Source: Mansonella perstans
Lineage: Eukaryota > Nematoda > Chromadorea > Rhabditida > Onchocercidae
Length of the DNA stretch: 64,000 nucleotides
Assembly (NCBI GenBank): GCA_037074765.1
Contig: JBAMDO010000172.1
Coordinates: 62,001 to 126,000 of the forward strand
Direction: 5' to 3'
The notes beneath the pieces were generated by a model. It did not search any database. It was not told the origin of the DNA and worked only from the letters and a program-made list of their open reading frames with translations. This document shows, one piece after another, positions 26,858 through 39,700 of the stretch (position 1 is the stretch's first letter; each line of letters begins with the position of its first letter). Both the position numbers and the translations under genes were made by a program.

Positions 26858-29800
26858 AAAGAAAATCAAGGAAAGTGTAGTTGAAGTTTTGATTTGAATT
26901 GAACTTTTACAAAAATAAATTTTAAAAACAAAACGAACAAAACGTAGAATTATTTACGTGAGCAAAAAAATTAATGAAGGATGAAAACATATTTCAAAAA
27001 ATAACAATGATAATTTGCGAATGATGAATTATGAAATAAATGGTAAATATGGTGTATTGATTATAGGTGAAAACAAACAATTGCTTATTTTAAAAATTAT
27101 TTCCAAATAATTACAAGAGTTTACTAGGCTATTTGGCTAATTTGTGTCAGTGCAGTTAGAAAATTTTTTTTTTCGTAATTGACAATTTAATTAAAAGTTC
27201 ATATCGTATAAAAGCCTACTAGAAATTAGGGTTAAATTACATAATGAAAGCAACAGAATCGCATTTAATACTAAATCTTTCTGTTAGATAAATATTAATT
27301 GCTAAATCCAAAATTTCATTTCTATTGAAGTAATTGAATTTTTAAACAGGAATTAAAATATCAAAAAAGTGGTAGTGCACAGTGCACCATGTTATCTAAT
27401 TGATCAGTGGAATTTTTTTTTTTTTTTTGTATGATCAAATATCACTAATACATGAATATATTAGCTTGAAATAGACTTGATTATTTAAAGGACTGAATTT
27501 AGCCAAATCGATGTACGCTAGTATTTGCTATTTGTGACAATTTTCCAACTCTAAAATTTAATCATTGCCACCCAAAATGTACGGTCAATTATATATCTAA
27601 GTCAAATTACAATTGAATATCTCTATAATCGATTATAATCGAATTTAATTAAATCAAATGAAATCTGAAAACAATCAATCAATAGATGTCGATCGCAAAA
27701 AAGAAAAAAAAATTATAACATTTAAAAGTTTAAAATTTTTTCACTTGAATGAAAAATATTCTAAATATAATATTTAATCATATAAATTAATTTATCATAT
27801 TTAATGGAATTAGCAATAAATAATTGTACCAGAACGGAGGAAGGTAGAATTTTAGATAATAATTAAATTTAACTGATTAGCAAGCTAAAAACAAAAAGGA
27901 TGTTAATTTCATACAACCAAAATGGAAATATTCGCCTAACACGTCGATTTTAACTGTTTAGAAAATAATATGTCGATTGTTGAGAATTTTTTTTTAGCTC
28001 CACTAAACTGGTTTTTTCTTTTTTCTGTCAACATTTCTTGCTTGTTGCCGAACTTCATAAATATGAATGTATTGATTGGTACGCAAAAGTAAAAAGATCT
28101 TGTTTAAATACTATGACAACAAATTTATTTGTTTATTGGCTTAAAAAATTTGAAAATTATTAGAAATAATCAATTCATATTAAAATTCTCCAATTTCATT
28201 TAAGCAAATGTCTTGTTTTATAAATCAATTTTTCCCTTCTTTTTTTTGTTTTTTATTTGCAATTTTTTTTGAATTTATTTTCTAAAATTTTAATTCGTAA
28301 AAAGAAGAGAAAAGGAGAACATGAATAAATAATGGATTGGAACTGTGCAATTTTGCAAGTTTTTAAATTTACTTCATGCAAATTTTCTAAATGATATTTC
28401 AAAAGAAATGTAATGAATTAGGATACTTAACAAATTAACAGTGTTTTCAATAATGCTAATCCTATCATTTAGTTCCTCATGATTAAATAATTCGCGTGGT
28501 GTTATAATTTAATTTATCCTTCCTTTCTAAAAAAAAAAAAAAAAAAAAAAAGTGTTTTAAACAATCAGAAAAAAGCAAAAAAAAAAATTTGATCCAATAA
28601 ACAGTGGAAAAACTAATAATTTTATTGTAATACATCTAAAACATTCAATTATTGATTGATTGATTGGTTGGTCGATTAGACAAAACTGTTAGCAGAGAAA
28701 GGAAAGAATAAAAAAAGCAATGTGTTAAAATAAAATAATTGTTCATTTTTATGTGCAGCAAATTGAAATAAAAATAAAATTGAAAAAAAAAAAAAAAAAA
28801 AAAAAAAAAACATTTTACATTAGTGTTTTACATTTCGTCACTTTACTTTATGGTATCAAATGATAATAATAATGCCTTCACTATCTGGTATTTTCATTTT
28901 CTCTACCATTGCAATGGTTTACACTTATCATTATTTTGATCTAATAATACTGCTAGCAATGGTTTACATTCAGTTTTAGATAATTTTTTTTCACATGGAT
29001 AACTTACAATTAACTGAGAAAAAGAAACATTTGAAATTGTCATAAACAACCATAAGGTTTCATTACCATTGTAAATAATTCATTATTCGTCAATGATATT
29101 GATAAAATATTTTAACAGTGTCGATATTCGAAAATGACCATTACATTTCGTGCGATGAATGACATTGAAATTTTGTTTAACGTGGAAAATTTAACGAACT
29201 ATTAATATTAGCTACATTATTAATAACAGAATTATTAATATTAGGTAGAAAAGGCAAATTCAGAAAAGATTTGAATTTTTGCTAAAATTTTTTTTCAAAA
29301 TATTTTTTTAGAGAAAAAAAATAAACTGCCATTTTATTAATAATCATTCAGCATTCTTATCATTGCTATAATATGATCATACAATTATTACTGGTACCAT
29401 CTTCCGCAATTATAATTCAAATCTTAAATATTTTTTTCAAATACAAAAAACTATAAAAATTTGATTGCAAACGAAATGAAAGAATGAAAACGGTGCCCTT
29501 TTTCAATATGCAAGAATTATTCTTATTAACACTTATTGTTAGCACATACCATACTGATTATTGATTAGAATATAAATTACTAATTCAAATTTGCAAAGGC
29601 AATTCAAAAAGTGTAATGTCACGAATTTAAAAGATAATACAAAAACTTTATTAGAAAAAAAAGTGGTTACAGCTTAAAAAAACAAAATAAAATAAATATT
29701 GCATTTTAGTTTCAGTTTGAGGTAACCTGTTATTATGCTACATAACAAAATCAATAAGAGATATTACATTTCAATACATTCAGTAACTTAAATTTGCTCA

Positions 29801-30609
29801 AATTATTCAATTTTTTAGATCGGAACGGAAAATTCAAATTATGCAATTTGGGCTGATTAAAATTGTCTGTATGTCTAGCATTTGTATGAACGCACTTTGA
29901 TTGAAACTTTCAACTGAAAAAATTTATTGCTAAAAGGAAATTCATTCAACAGAATTCAATGAAAGAAATTTGGAAATGAGATTTAAGATGTTAATTTAAA
30001 ATAAAAATGGGATGGTAAGTTAGCAAAATGAATCTTTTGGTATGAAAGGCAGATGAATTAATTTAAAAAGGCTTCGCAAAAATTGAAACTTAAAAATAAA
30101 AGGATGAGTGTGAGAATTAAAAAAAATCCATTCATTAAATTTACTTCAAAAAAAATGTTCAGTCAGTTAAAAAAAAATTTTAAACAATCTCGTTACAGTT
30201 GAAGAGTACCCTGATACTAATCAGTGCTGGCCAACATTACTCCTCCAATGGCATATCAAATCTTAGAGCAGCTGTTCCCATCGACAAATCCCATCAGTTT
30301 CCTTCAGCGATCCGTTGCTCACATTTTACTGCAGAAATTTTTATCATTTAAATTTCCATTCATTTAATTTCTCTTATACGTACTACTTCTTTATTCAGTA
30401 ATCCTCTTAATAAGCAAATAAAATTTGATCCTAACAAGTTAAATTAAATTTTTTCGAAATTTCTTAAGTAATTTGAAAGTTCACATGAATTCGAAGTTGA
30501 ATTTCGTATTTTGTATTTTAGTTTTTAGTAATTTTTTTTTTTTTAAATAATTTTAATTTAGTAATATTTTCTTCTATTTTGTTCTCTTCTACTGTTACAT
30601 ATTATGATC
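26858..30609. other. intergenic region between divergent MAP-kinase and TTR-like genes
   Basis: About 3.7 kb of AT-rich sequence with long A runs at about 28530-28552 and 28783-28810. One short block (about 30185-30335) is distinctly richer in G and C and contains short open frames, but could not be tied to a gene. GCAATGGTTTACA occurs twice (about 28912 and 28955). Otherwise no exon, tRNA or mobile element is seen. Confidence 0.45.
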
Positions 30610-30618
30610 AAATTTCAG
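30610..30618 (+). promoter_or_regulatory. acceptor-like site before the TTR-like gene
   Basis: AAATTTCAG ends seven bases before the ATG at 30626. It matches the nematode acceptor consensus and is a likely spliced-leader site. Confidence 0.5.
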
Positions 30619-30625
30619 ATTAGAA

Positions 30626-31834
30626 ATGATGACAATGAAAGTAATAGAACTTATTTTGTTATTGGTAACGCTTGCACACTGCAAAGTACAAACAGTTACC
30701 GTGAGAGGACAAGTGGCATGCGGTGATAAATCAATTACTAATGTTCATGTTGAATTACGGGAAGCTGACACATGTTTGATTTTCTCTAATATTTGCTATT
30801 TGTTTTAATTTAAAATTAGTCTGCATCTTTCAAGAAACGATTTGTTAATTGGTTTTATTTGCTGGAAAGTCAGAAAATTACAAATGTGACCTGCGATTAA
30901 ATCATACGATCATTTATCGCATACAATTTTCTTATCCTAAGTGCAGCAACTTTCCATCATCCATTCAACTAAAATATCCTAACCTATATCAACTTTAACC
31001 TGTACTAAAGTTTTCAATCATCCCGATATTTTAGTTTCTCTCAATTATAAAACTCTTTGCACGAATTTTTTTAAATTAAAATTGGAATGGAATTTTTACT
31101 ATGCATTAATTGATCCATAGTTCAGTCAAATTTTGAAATTCAGTTCTTCGGATGGATGAGAATTTTTGAAAATGATAAAGCAACTTTTTTAAAAACAATC
31201 GATCAAGGAGTGAAAAATCCATATCTAACTTTATACTTTACACGAAACTTTAAAGGGGATCCCGATGATTCACTTTCTGCAACTCATTCTGATCGACAAG
31301 GACGTTTTGAAGTAAGCGGACAAGAAGATGAACTGGGCAGTATTGAACCTTATTTGCGCATTACTCACAGTTGCAACGATGGCATCATTGACCCAGTAAG
31401 TTTAGAATAAAATATTCGGCAGAGTTTCAGTCACTCTGACGATGAATTTGAAATGAATGGTTTATATCAGTTCCCGATAAAGTTAACGTACAATTTTAAA
31501 CTAATTAAAACTTCCCTTGGATACTTGCATTTTGTTCTTTATAGTTTACTACAACAAAAGCAAGACAAAAAGGTTCAAAAAAAACAAAGATATCATTGAC
31601 AGAAATGCTGACCCATGAAAAATATATTTTTTTAATTTCTGGCACTAATCGAAGCATAAGGAGAAGAAAAACTGATTCCTTCTTCAGTTTTTTATTTATA
31701 GAGTATAATCATTTCAGAAATGTAGGATCGTGGACGATTATCAAATACCGAAAGATTATCTTGATGATATCTATAATATGGGTATCGTTAGTTTGAATAT
31801 TGCTCAAGATGGAAGAAAGAAGAAGTGTGTTTAA
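30626..31834 (+). CDS. transthyretin-like (TTR) secreted protein
   Basis: Three exons (30626-30773, 31256-31395, 31718-31834) encode 134 aa. Residues 1-19 form a hydrophobic signal peptide (VIELILLLVTLAHC). The mature part is a complete nematode TTR-like domain: VRGQVACG, VHVELREADTWDPDDSL, THSDRQGRFEVSG, IEPYLRITHSCNDG and YQIPKDYL. Cysteines 32, 89, 98 and 133 are the usual conserved four. TTR-like proteins are abundant in nematode secretions; one C. elegans member, TTR-52, bridges apoptotic cells to a phagocyte receptor. The ligand of this one is unknown. The exon 1-2 junction creates Trp50 by a phase-1 splice. The exon 2 acceptor TTTAAAG is weak, but it is the only one that restores the family motif. 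AATAAA follows at 31950-31955. Confidence 0.92.
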
Positions 31835-31949
31835 AAATATCTTACTTAATATTTTAATGAAGTGTAAAAATATATTACTTAATTGTGAAGAAGTGTAAAA
31901 AAAATATTACACATTTTCCCATGTTGAAATTATGATCATCTTTAAATTC

Positions 31950-31955
31950 AATAAA
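31950..31955 (+). promoter_or_regulatory. polyadenylation signal of the TTR-like gene
   Basis: AATAAA lies 116 bases after the stop codon of the TTR-like gene. Confidence 0.5.
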
Positions 31956-33742
31956 CTTCTTTATAATACTATTCATTAATATCACTCCATACATTTCAAT
32001 GATCCTTAAAATAGTCATAAGGGTCATTGAAATATCCTGCGTGCAAAAAAAAAAAAAAAATCGACCAAATGAAAAGCAGAAAAAAGTGATAATGCATGCA
32101 TTGAAAAGTTGAAATAAGGAGTTTTCGATCAATCATAACTGACGCAATTGTACGTAGAATACGATTAAACTTTGCAATTGAAAAAAAAAAAGTTACAATG
32201 TTATTCGTTAAAACAATTCGTTACGCATATTGGTTTAAGATGACAATGTTTTTTAGAAATATACTTTCGTTTTTTAATTTAACGAAGAAAAATAATTAAA
32301 ATTGTCAACAAAATTTATTTCCTTTCAATATTTGCTCCTTAAAATAAACCATCGTATTTTGATGAAATGTCCATTTAACTTCTTTTTATCATCCAATTCA
32401 ATTTCTTTTTAATATTCAAAGATTTCATTATGATTAATATGCTTTAATAAAGAAAAAAATTTTACTCTGTGAACAAAGAAAAAAAAAAAGAGAAAGAATA
32501 ACGAAGGAAAGAAGGAAAAACTTGAAAAAATAAACAAAAGTACAAGAACTGGAATAAATGAGAATCAAGTTGAGGATGTTGCTTGTGATGTTGTCGTAAT
32601 GAATACATAACAATACCTTTAGTTTTTCCTTCAACTTCATCCAACTACAATTAACCTTTCACCTCTATGATTCCATAAAATATTTTTTCCTCTTTTTGAT
32701 CTCTCATCAAAAAAAACAAATAAAAAATAAAATAAAATAAAATGGTTAGATTGATTTAATTAACCATTAATCGATCAATGTAGCTAAATCAAAAAGATTT
32801 ATATTTGTATGGGTATTTTTGAAAACTTTTGATGAATAATATGTACAAGTTGCAATTCTCAGTAATCAATTTTGATTGTCGCATTTTTTAAATACAAAAA
32901 AAAAAAAAAAAAAACTGACGTAACTGCCTTAAATTATTTTGTTCTGTGCCTGAATTCGACCACTTTTCCTCTCAACCTTTTGTCTTTCTTTAATCAATTA
33001 TCGACAACTTTCCATCAAATTGACCTAATTTACTAACAGTTAAATAAAGATGAACAAATTCCGCGGTCCCTTCTCCCCATTTTGATACATTTATTAACTT
33101 TTCCTTGTACCATAAGAGAAACAATGGAAAGAAAAACTACGTCCAACCGCGAAATGATTGAATGATGAAGGATAGCAAGAAATACGAGGATAGTAGAGGA
33201 ACGATATTTGAGGCCACGATGTTGAAATTTTTGCTATAATAAAAGTTAGATTTTCCTCACGTACAAATTCGAACATTTGATCGTTAACTGCGTGATTATG
33301 TAGAATCTTACGTGAAACTAGCTTTGACAGAAATAGTAATTAAATTTCCTATTATTGCTAAATCGTATCTTATCTGAATTGATGAATATACGGGGTTATC
33401 TCTCTTGAATATATGTTTGATGATGAATAAATATTTGGTGGAAAATTTTTTTCAAATTTCTAATTGAGTTAATGCAAAGTTATGCATATTATATATGCAT
33501 TGATTTTATGATCATGCATAATTTTAAACTTTTTAATGGAAAAAATTGGTGGTGTAAGAATTATTTGAATTAGACGCTGCTTGATTTCGTTCAAAAGTAA
33601 TACCATCATTGAGATTTTGTTTGTTCATCGCTAAGAATGTTGATTGACTACATAAGTAAGAAAGTGTGTAGGTGGCACGTGTATCCTAGCGTATATTTTC
33701 TAGCGTTGTATATCTTTTCCTTCTCTACAACTAATCATACTT
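31956..33742. other. intergenic region TTR-like gene to BAG6
   Basis: About 1.8 kb of AT-rich sequence with A runs at about 32047-32060 and 32897-32914. No coding exon is recognised. The last part is the presumed BAG6 promoter. Confidence 0.45.
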
Positions 33743-33751
33743 GAATTTCAG
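33743..33751 (+). promoter_or_regulatory. acceptor-like site before BAG6 start codon
   Basis: GAATTTCAG is followed by TC and then the ATG at 33754. A spliced leader or 5'-UTR exon joined here would leave only two bases between the junction and the start codon. Confidence 0.55.
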
Positions 33752-33753
33752 TC

Positions 33754-36700
33754 ATGCGAATCAGAGTGAAGACGTTGGATCGAAAGGATGAAGAATTGGA
33801 CATTGCCGACGATGTAAGTTACTACTCATTCGTACAGTACGTGATTTGGGTTTTCTTTTTTAAATTTCTTATTTTAGTTGTGAATATCTTATCTGGATTT
33901 AAGGCAAGTCTTGGTGTTTTGCGTAGAGTAATAGAGGAAAAGATGGGCGTTTTGGAGGAGAGGCAACGTTTAATTTTTCAAGGACATCCACTTTTGAATA
34001 ATGATCGACTTCTGCAAGATTATGGTATTGTAGACGGTTTAACTCTTCATATGGTAGAGCGTCCAGCCAATGCGTAAGTTTTTCCTTACTTGTGTTAGAT
34101 TACGGCTACAACGGTGTAATTTCGGTTGCATGTTTATATTTGGGAAGTGAAGTGACCGAAGTAGTCCTTTTTTTTTTGCAGTGGCCTTCCATCTGGATTG
34201 AATTCTCATCACTCTGATCTCGGACATGGTGGCAGCGATGAGTACGCTGAAAGTACTCGAGTTAATGTGATAAATGGTGAAATGGTTATCATACGCAATG
34301 CCATATTTCAGGATGCGGGTAACATAACGGTGAGGGAAAGTTATATATTAAGATCAGTGCTTTAGGATCACTATAGTGTATCCGATTTCATCGTCAATGT
34401 GATCATATCTAGTTGCATAAATAATATGATTGTATTCCACTATACCGTTGTTTGTTTGCAGGAATTTGTAAGGGAGGCGCTTTCAAATGTATTAGGTGCT
34501 GTCTTAGATCGAACTTCTGTTGATGTGGAAACTCAGGAAAACACGCCGCGAGCTGGTGATCTGACATTGCGAGTACACATTCGAGGTGCTGCTATACGTC
34601 ATATTAATTCTGGAGCACTCAGTCGAATTAATTACGTCTCTGATGGATTACATCGAAGCGAGCGTACCTTACAACTTCTCCAGGTAAAAATTTTTGTTAT
34701 AATATAATCATTACGCAGCTGATCTATGCAGAGGTGGTTATTATTGTAGATCCGTTACTTTCGTAGTATTTTTTCCGTAAAGGCATATATTTCTGAATAA
34801 CTGGATGGTTAAGCGTGATTTTATCGAAATTCTTTAACCTTCACAATATATCTGAAATGTAGAAAAACAAAGATGAATTATCAAAATTTTTAAACAAAAA
34901 AAGGAAATTTGCAGAAAGAACCATTTTCATCGATGATGGTTGAGGGTTATGAACGAGTTATGCCTCCTTTAAGAAGTGATTTCGAACGGGCTAAGTTTGG
35001 TGAAACAGTTTTGGAATTGGAGGAAGTGCTACATATTTCTCGCGCAGGTATTTACTATTTGAAATTTTTAAGACCGAAATTTTTCCTGATTCGGAAAGAT
35101 GGGAAATGATGAATGAGTGAACTTTGCAGTTGTACTGTTTTGCGATCCACTATCCGTTAATTTAATGGGACAATTAAATTTTTTGAGTAGTTAAAGCAAT
35201 TGTTATTTAGCAACACTTAAATATTTTACAGATTTGTCAGATAACGATGGTACAAGACCGAAAAATGAAGGAGGTGAATTTTTTTCTTATTTTTATGAAG
35301 AGAGTTGTTTGAAATAGTAGAAATAACTCAGCTAACTGTTGTTTCGAATGCATTTTGAATTGTTTTCAAAGTTCCCTGCATTACTTCACTTAGTTTGCAT
35401 GTGCAATTCCTACGTTTCTCGCGCTGTAATAAATGACCAGGTCTTTCTCAAGATTGGAGTTTGCGAAATTAACTGATTGTGCAAGCTTACATATTTCAGT
35501 ATCTTGTTTTCATCGCTTTCTTATCTGGAAATTTTTTAGATGAACCTCAGACAGCAAATTCGACACCGGACAGTAATCCACAGCACCAAACTATGGTTTT
35601 AAGGTTTACTTTGGTTAATAACTTGAGGCTGTAAGTGCACTAGAATTTTTGACTAACTTTTATAAATAATGGTTTAGCGCAACGGCACATCGAATACAAC
35701 TGTGCGGAAATTTTCCTTTGATTCAGGTCAAGTATTATACTAATCCATTTGTAATTTGTGATTTCTTTATCCCCTTCTAAATCTTAAAAGCGTCCGCATT
35801 TCATCTCAGGTTAGAATGTCTGTTGAATGTTCCTGCATAATTTTGATTAAAAATTTTGTAGAAACGCTACAGCGGAGAATTATGCTGAATTACTTCGAAA
35901 AATACTGAGCGTACAAAATCTGGCAAACTACCATCTAAAGCGTTACCAAGATATGATTCATAAGCGAAGCAATATGCCCAATAACGTAAGTTTTAGACAG
36001 AATTTTTAATCCTAAGCTTGATTGAAATTTACTGTATGCTTGTTTTGCTTCCAGTGCATATGAATAAGAAAAGTTCCGGAAGAAATGGAAATTTCCCTTT
36101 GCAGAAAGTTACTAAATACATTGTTCTAAAAGTGCAAACATTGTCTGATTTCTATGAATATTTTTTAGCGAGCCAGATGTATTGCACTGTGTTTTGAAGA
36201 AAATTTCCGACGTGTGTTGCACCGTCTTTCACATGCTTATCATTCAGTCTCTGATATTGTCGTCAGTTTCTCTGATCCTGACGCACCGCTGGAACCAAGC
36301 TCTGCGGAACATCATGAAGAGCCGACTGCTGAGGTAAAAATACATCCAGAAATTCAAGAAAAACTTAGATATTAGTAAACTAAAACCAAAAAATGTAAGA
36401 ATTAGTGTTCTTTTTAATCTATTTGTTGCGTATATAATGGGAAGTGTTAATTTTGAGGTTATTCTTACTCTGGTATTTGCGGCACAAAATGAAAGGGATT
36501 CTCAAGATAGACCAGTCTCTGAGGATGGTCAACAGCTTGCTGATGATAACATCAGCCATATTCATCACACAGGTAATAACTATTGCTCAGTCTGTTTTTG
36601 AGGAACTTCATTTACATTTCAAACTCTAAAAACTTTTGTGTAGTCTCAGTAAGTGTCTAGCTAAAGAAGAAGGTGGAGCTACCTTAATCAAATGAAATCC

Positions 36701-39700
36701 TAGATAATTTAAGCTGAAAAAGAAGCTCAAGAATTTGCTCTTGTTTAATATAAGCGGATATAGGTATCCCTTTATTTATTATGCTGTTCGATTCGAATAC
36801 AGGTCATTCACGAGCTTTCCGTTTATCTCAATCCATGAGAAGTGGTCCGTTACGAACATACCCCGTTTTAAATCCAACAATTCGAACACCAACAGTTATA
36901 ACAGTTCCAGACATTAGTGCTGCGGGAAATCGTATGCCATTCGTGTCTTCCTCAGGTGAGCCGATATTTTTTTTAACAATTACTAGAAATATAGTGGATA
37001 AAAAATAAAGAGCTGTCACCCTCAGGTCCACTTCATGTGCAAAGCGCTCGATTACATGTGGCACCTAGTGCAAACTCTGGCGTGCGTATGGAAACGCCTG
37101 GAACATTCAGTATGAATACCAATCAATCAGAAGGAGAGATTTCTAATAATTCTGGTTCCTCTGATCCTGGGGAAAGCCAAATACAGTTTGGTGAGTAATT
37201 TTTATAACCTTGAAGAAAATTCAGCTACTTACTTTCTCTGCTCTTTTCCTCTCTTGTCATTCGTAATTTCCTGTTGATTGCAAACGAATGCAGTTTTTCT
37301 GTGAATTTCTGTGTGGAGATTTTTTTTTTCTTTTTCGTTCATACTTCAAAAGCACCTAGTTATAAAACGTATAACTTTCAACTAACTGTTTTATTTTTTT
37401 CTTAAAAACAGGTGGAGCAATGAATACTGCTGTTCGTGGTGGTATCCAGAATTTTATCCGGAGTATATTACCGAATGCTTTCGGGAATTTAACATCTATG
37501 CAAACTGGTCAAACCGGTAAACAACATACGTTACTATTAGTCGAGCACGAAAATAACAGATAACAATCGAATTTTATTGTGATTCATTTTAGGCTTTGTA
37601 CTTAACCGTGGATTATTACATTGTTTTTTAAAAACCATCAACGATTTAAATTGGTGGTATACACTTATTTTCATTTAGTGATAATATTATATAAGATATT
37701 GAGCTTGATTTGACTCTGATTGTGCTATAATGTTGCTGAGTATTTCAGTGGTTTTTTTGTAATCATAGCTACGGCCAACGCAATTTGCAGAGAAATCATT
37801 TTTTTAGAAGATGCATTATTCATCATTAATTAGAATCTGTTTAAATATATTGTTATAGGAACACCTAGTACACAATCTGGTGTAAATGCTGGTCGTCGAC
37901 GACATCCAATGATCAATTTTCAAGGTCGTTATAACCCTGGACAATCCAGTCAAATGCAATCTTCGGCACGTACATTCCTAAATCCTTCAACTCCTACATT
38001 CCATGGTCCAGGAATTGTTGGTCAAGTAATCGTGCGTACAAATGGACCAGCAAATGCTGAGGTGATTATGGCATCTTATATTTTTATCGAATATCATTTC
38101 TTTATTTACAAATAGAAAACTTGTAAGATTTATCATCTCCTTAGGCATGTTTTATTTTTCATTCCATTACGGTTAAGGCAGCTCGTCGTGCCCTTGATGC
38201 TGCAATGCAAGCTGCGACGGCTGCAGTGGGTGAAAACGGTGTGCATGTGCAGGTTAACGGGATGCCACGAATTATACCATCTGTTGGTAGAAACAGGTAA
38301 TTTTTCGGAAATATCGGTCATTCCAGTTTCAAAAGAATTTTTGGAAGAGATTCTGAAATTTTCAGTTTTGCTTTCATCTATTTATGTGCAGTTGTATGTC
38401 TGATAGCTGTCTTATATTGACTTTTTTTGGTTTAAATTTTGTGGAAATAGCAAACTTCCCTCGAACGTGATAAATAGCGGAACTGTTATGCTTTTATTTT
38501 TAGAAGTAATATTATGTGGGCACGACGGACTTACACCAATCGAGCAGACAGCGAAGGAGGTATAGAGGTATGCTTATTTTTAAGCTTTTTCGATTGCAGA
38601 AGCACTGGAATTTTGACATTTAAGCCATACGTAATAAATAGCGGAACCATTAGGCTACTCATGAGTGATCCTCTAGTAGGGAACAGTGTGATTTCGTGAT
38701 GAATTTTGCTGACCACACTTATTTTGAAGAAAAAGCTTATATTGTAGCCATAATTGATTTAAATAAATTTGTTGGTTTAAATTATTCTTATTATGAAATT
38801 TGGTTATGGTAGTAAAAATGATAAGGTTTTTTTGTAGCATCCAAATGATATGTTCATCGGTCCTCACTATCCAAATGATGCAACAATTTATACGAATGAC
38901 CCACATTTGAATTGTCAAAGCAATTTATGTAATCCTCGAACAAATATTCACAATTCGGCAGCTTATGAAATACTAATAGCTGATCTATACCAGGTAATAT
39001 TTGCGACCAATTAAGATGACTTTGAATTCTGGATAAGCTACCAAGACCAGTCGTTTTTTTTGGTGGCGCATAAATTATGATACGCAAATTATTTAATTAT
39101 CAAAGTTTTTCTTTTCAATGATATTGTATTAGCATTACTTGTTTAAATTTCGCTGACATACTTTTTTTTCCTATCATCAGTTCTAAAATGGTCCAGATAT
39201 TAGGAAATAGTGAATTTTTGGATCTTTGCATGTTTGAAATGAAACATTTCAGTCTTAATAAAAAATGAATAAATGATTTTTCCCATTTTAGGCAACATTA
39301 AGATATAAAGAAAGTCTTGATCCTCAGTCATCTGAAATTGCTGATGTGGAAGCTTTAATCCGTCGCTGGGTTGGTTTTTACGTGCACTATACTATTTTAG
39401 AACATTCAGTATTCCAAAGTTATTGAGCTATTAATATTTTCAATTGTGAGCGAATGTCATAATTTGAGGTTTAAGTCCAGGTTCATATTTTGGTACGTGA
39501 TGGTTTGCTTCAATTAGGATGTTTTTTTTTTTTTTTTTTTTTTTTTTTACCATAGAGATAGGTAAAATACTGCTCGAGCACCCTCCATTACTCCAAATTT
39601 ATGTAATGAGGGATTTTTACAGGGACTAAAAGAAATATTTCTATTCTGTTTTGTTAAACTACAGTTCTTTTTTTTGTTTGGAAACTGATGAAAATTTTCA

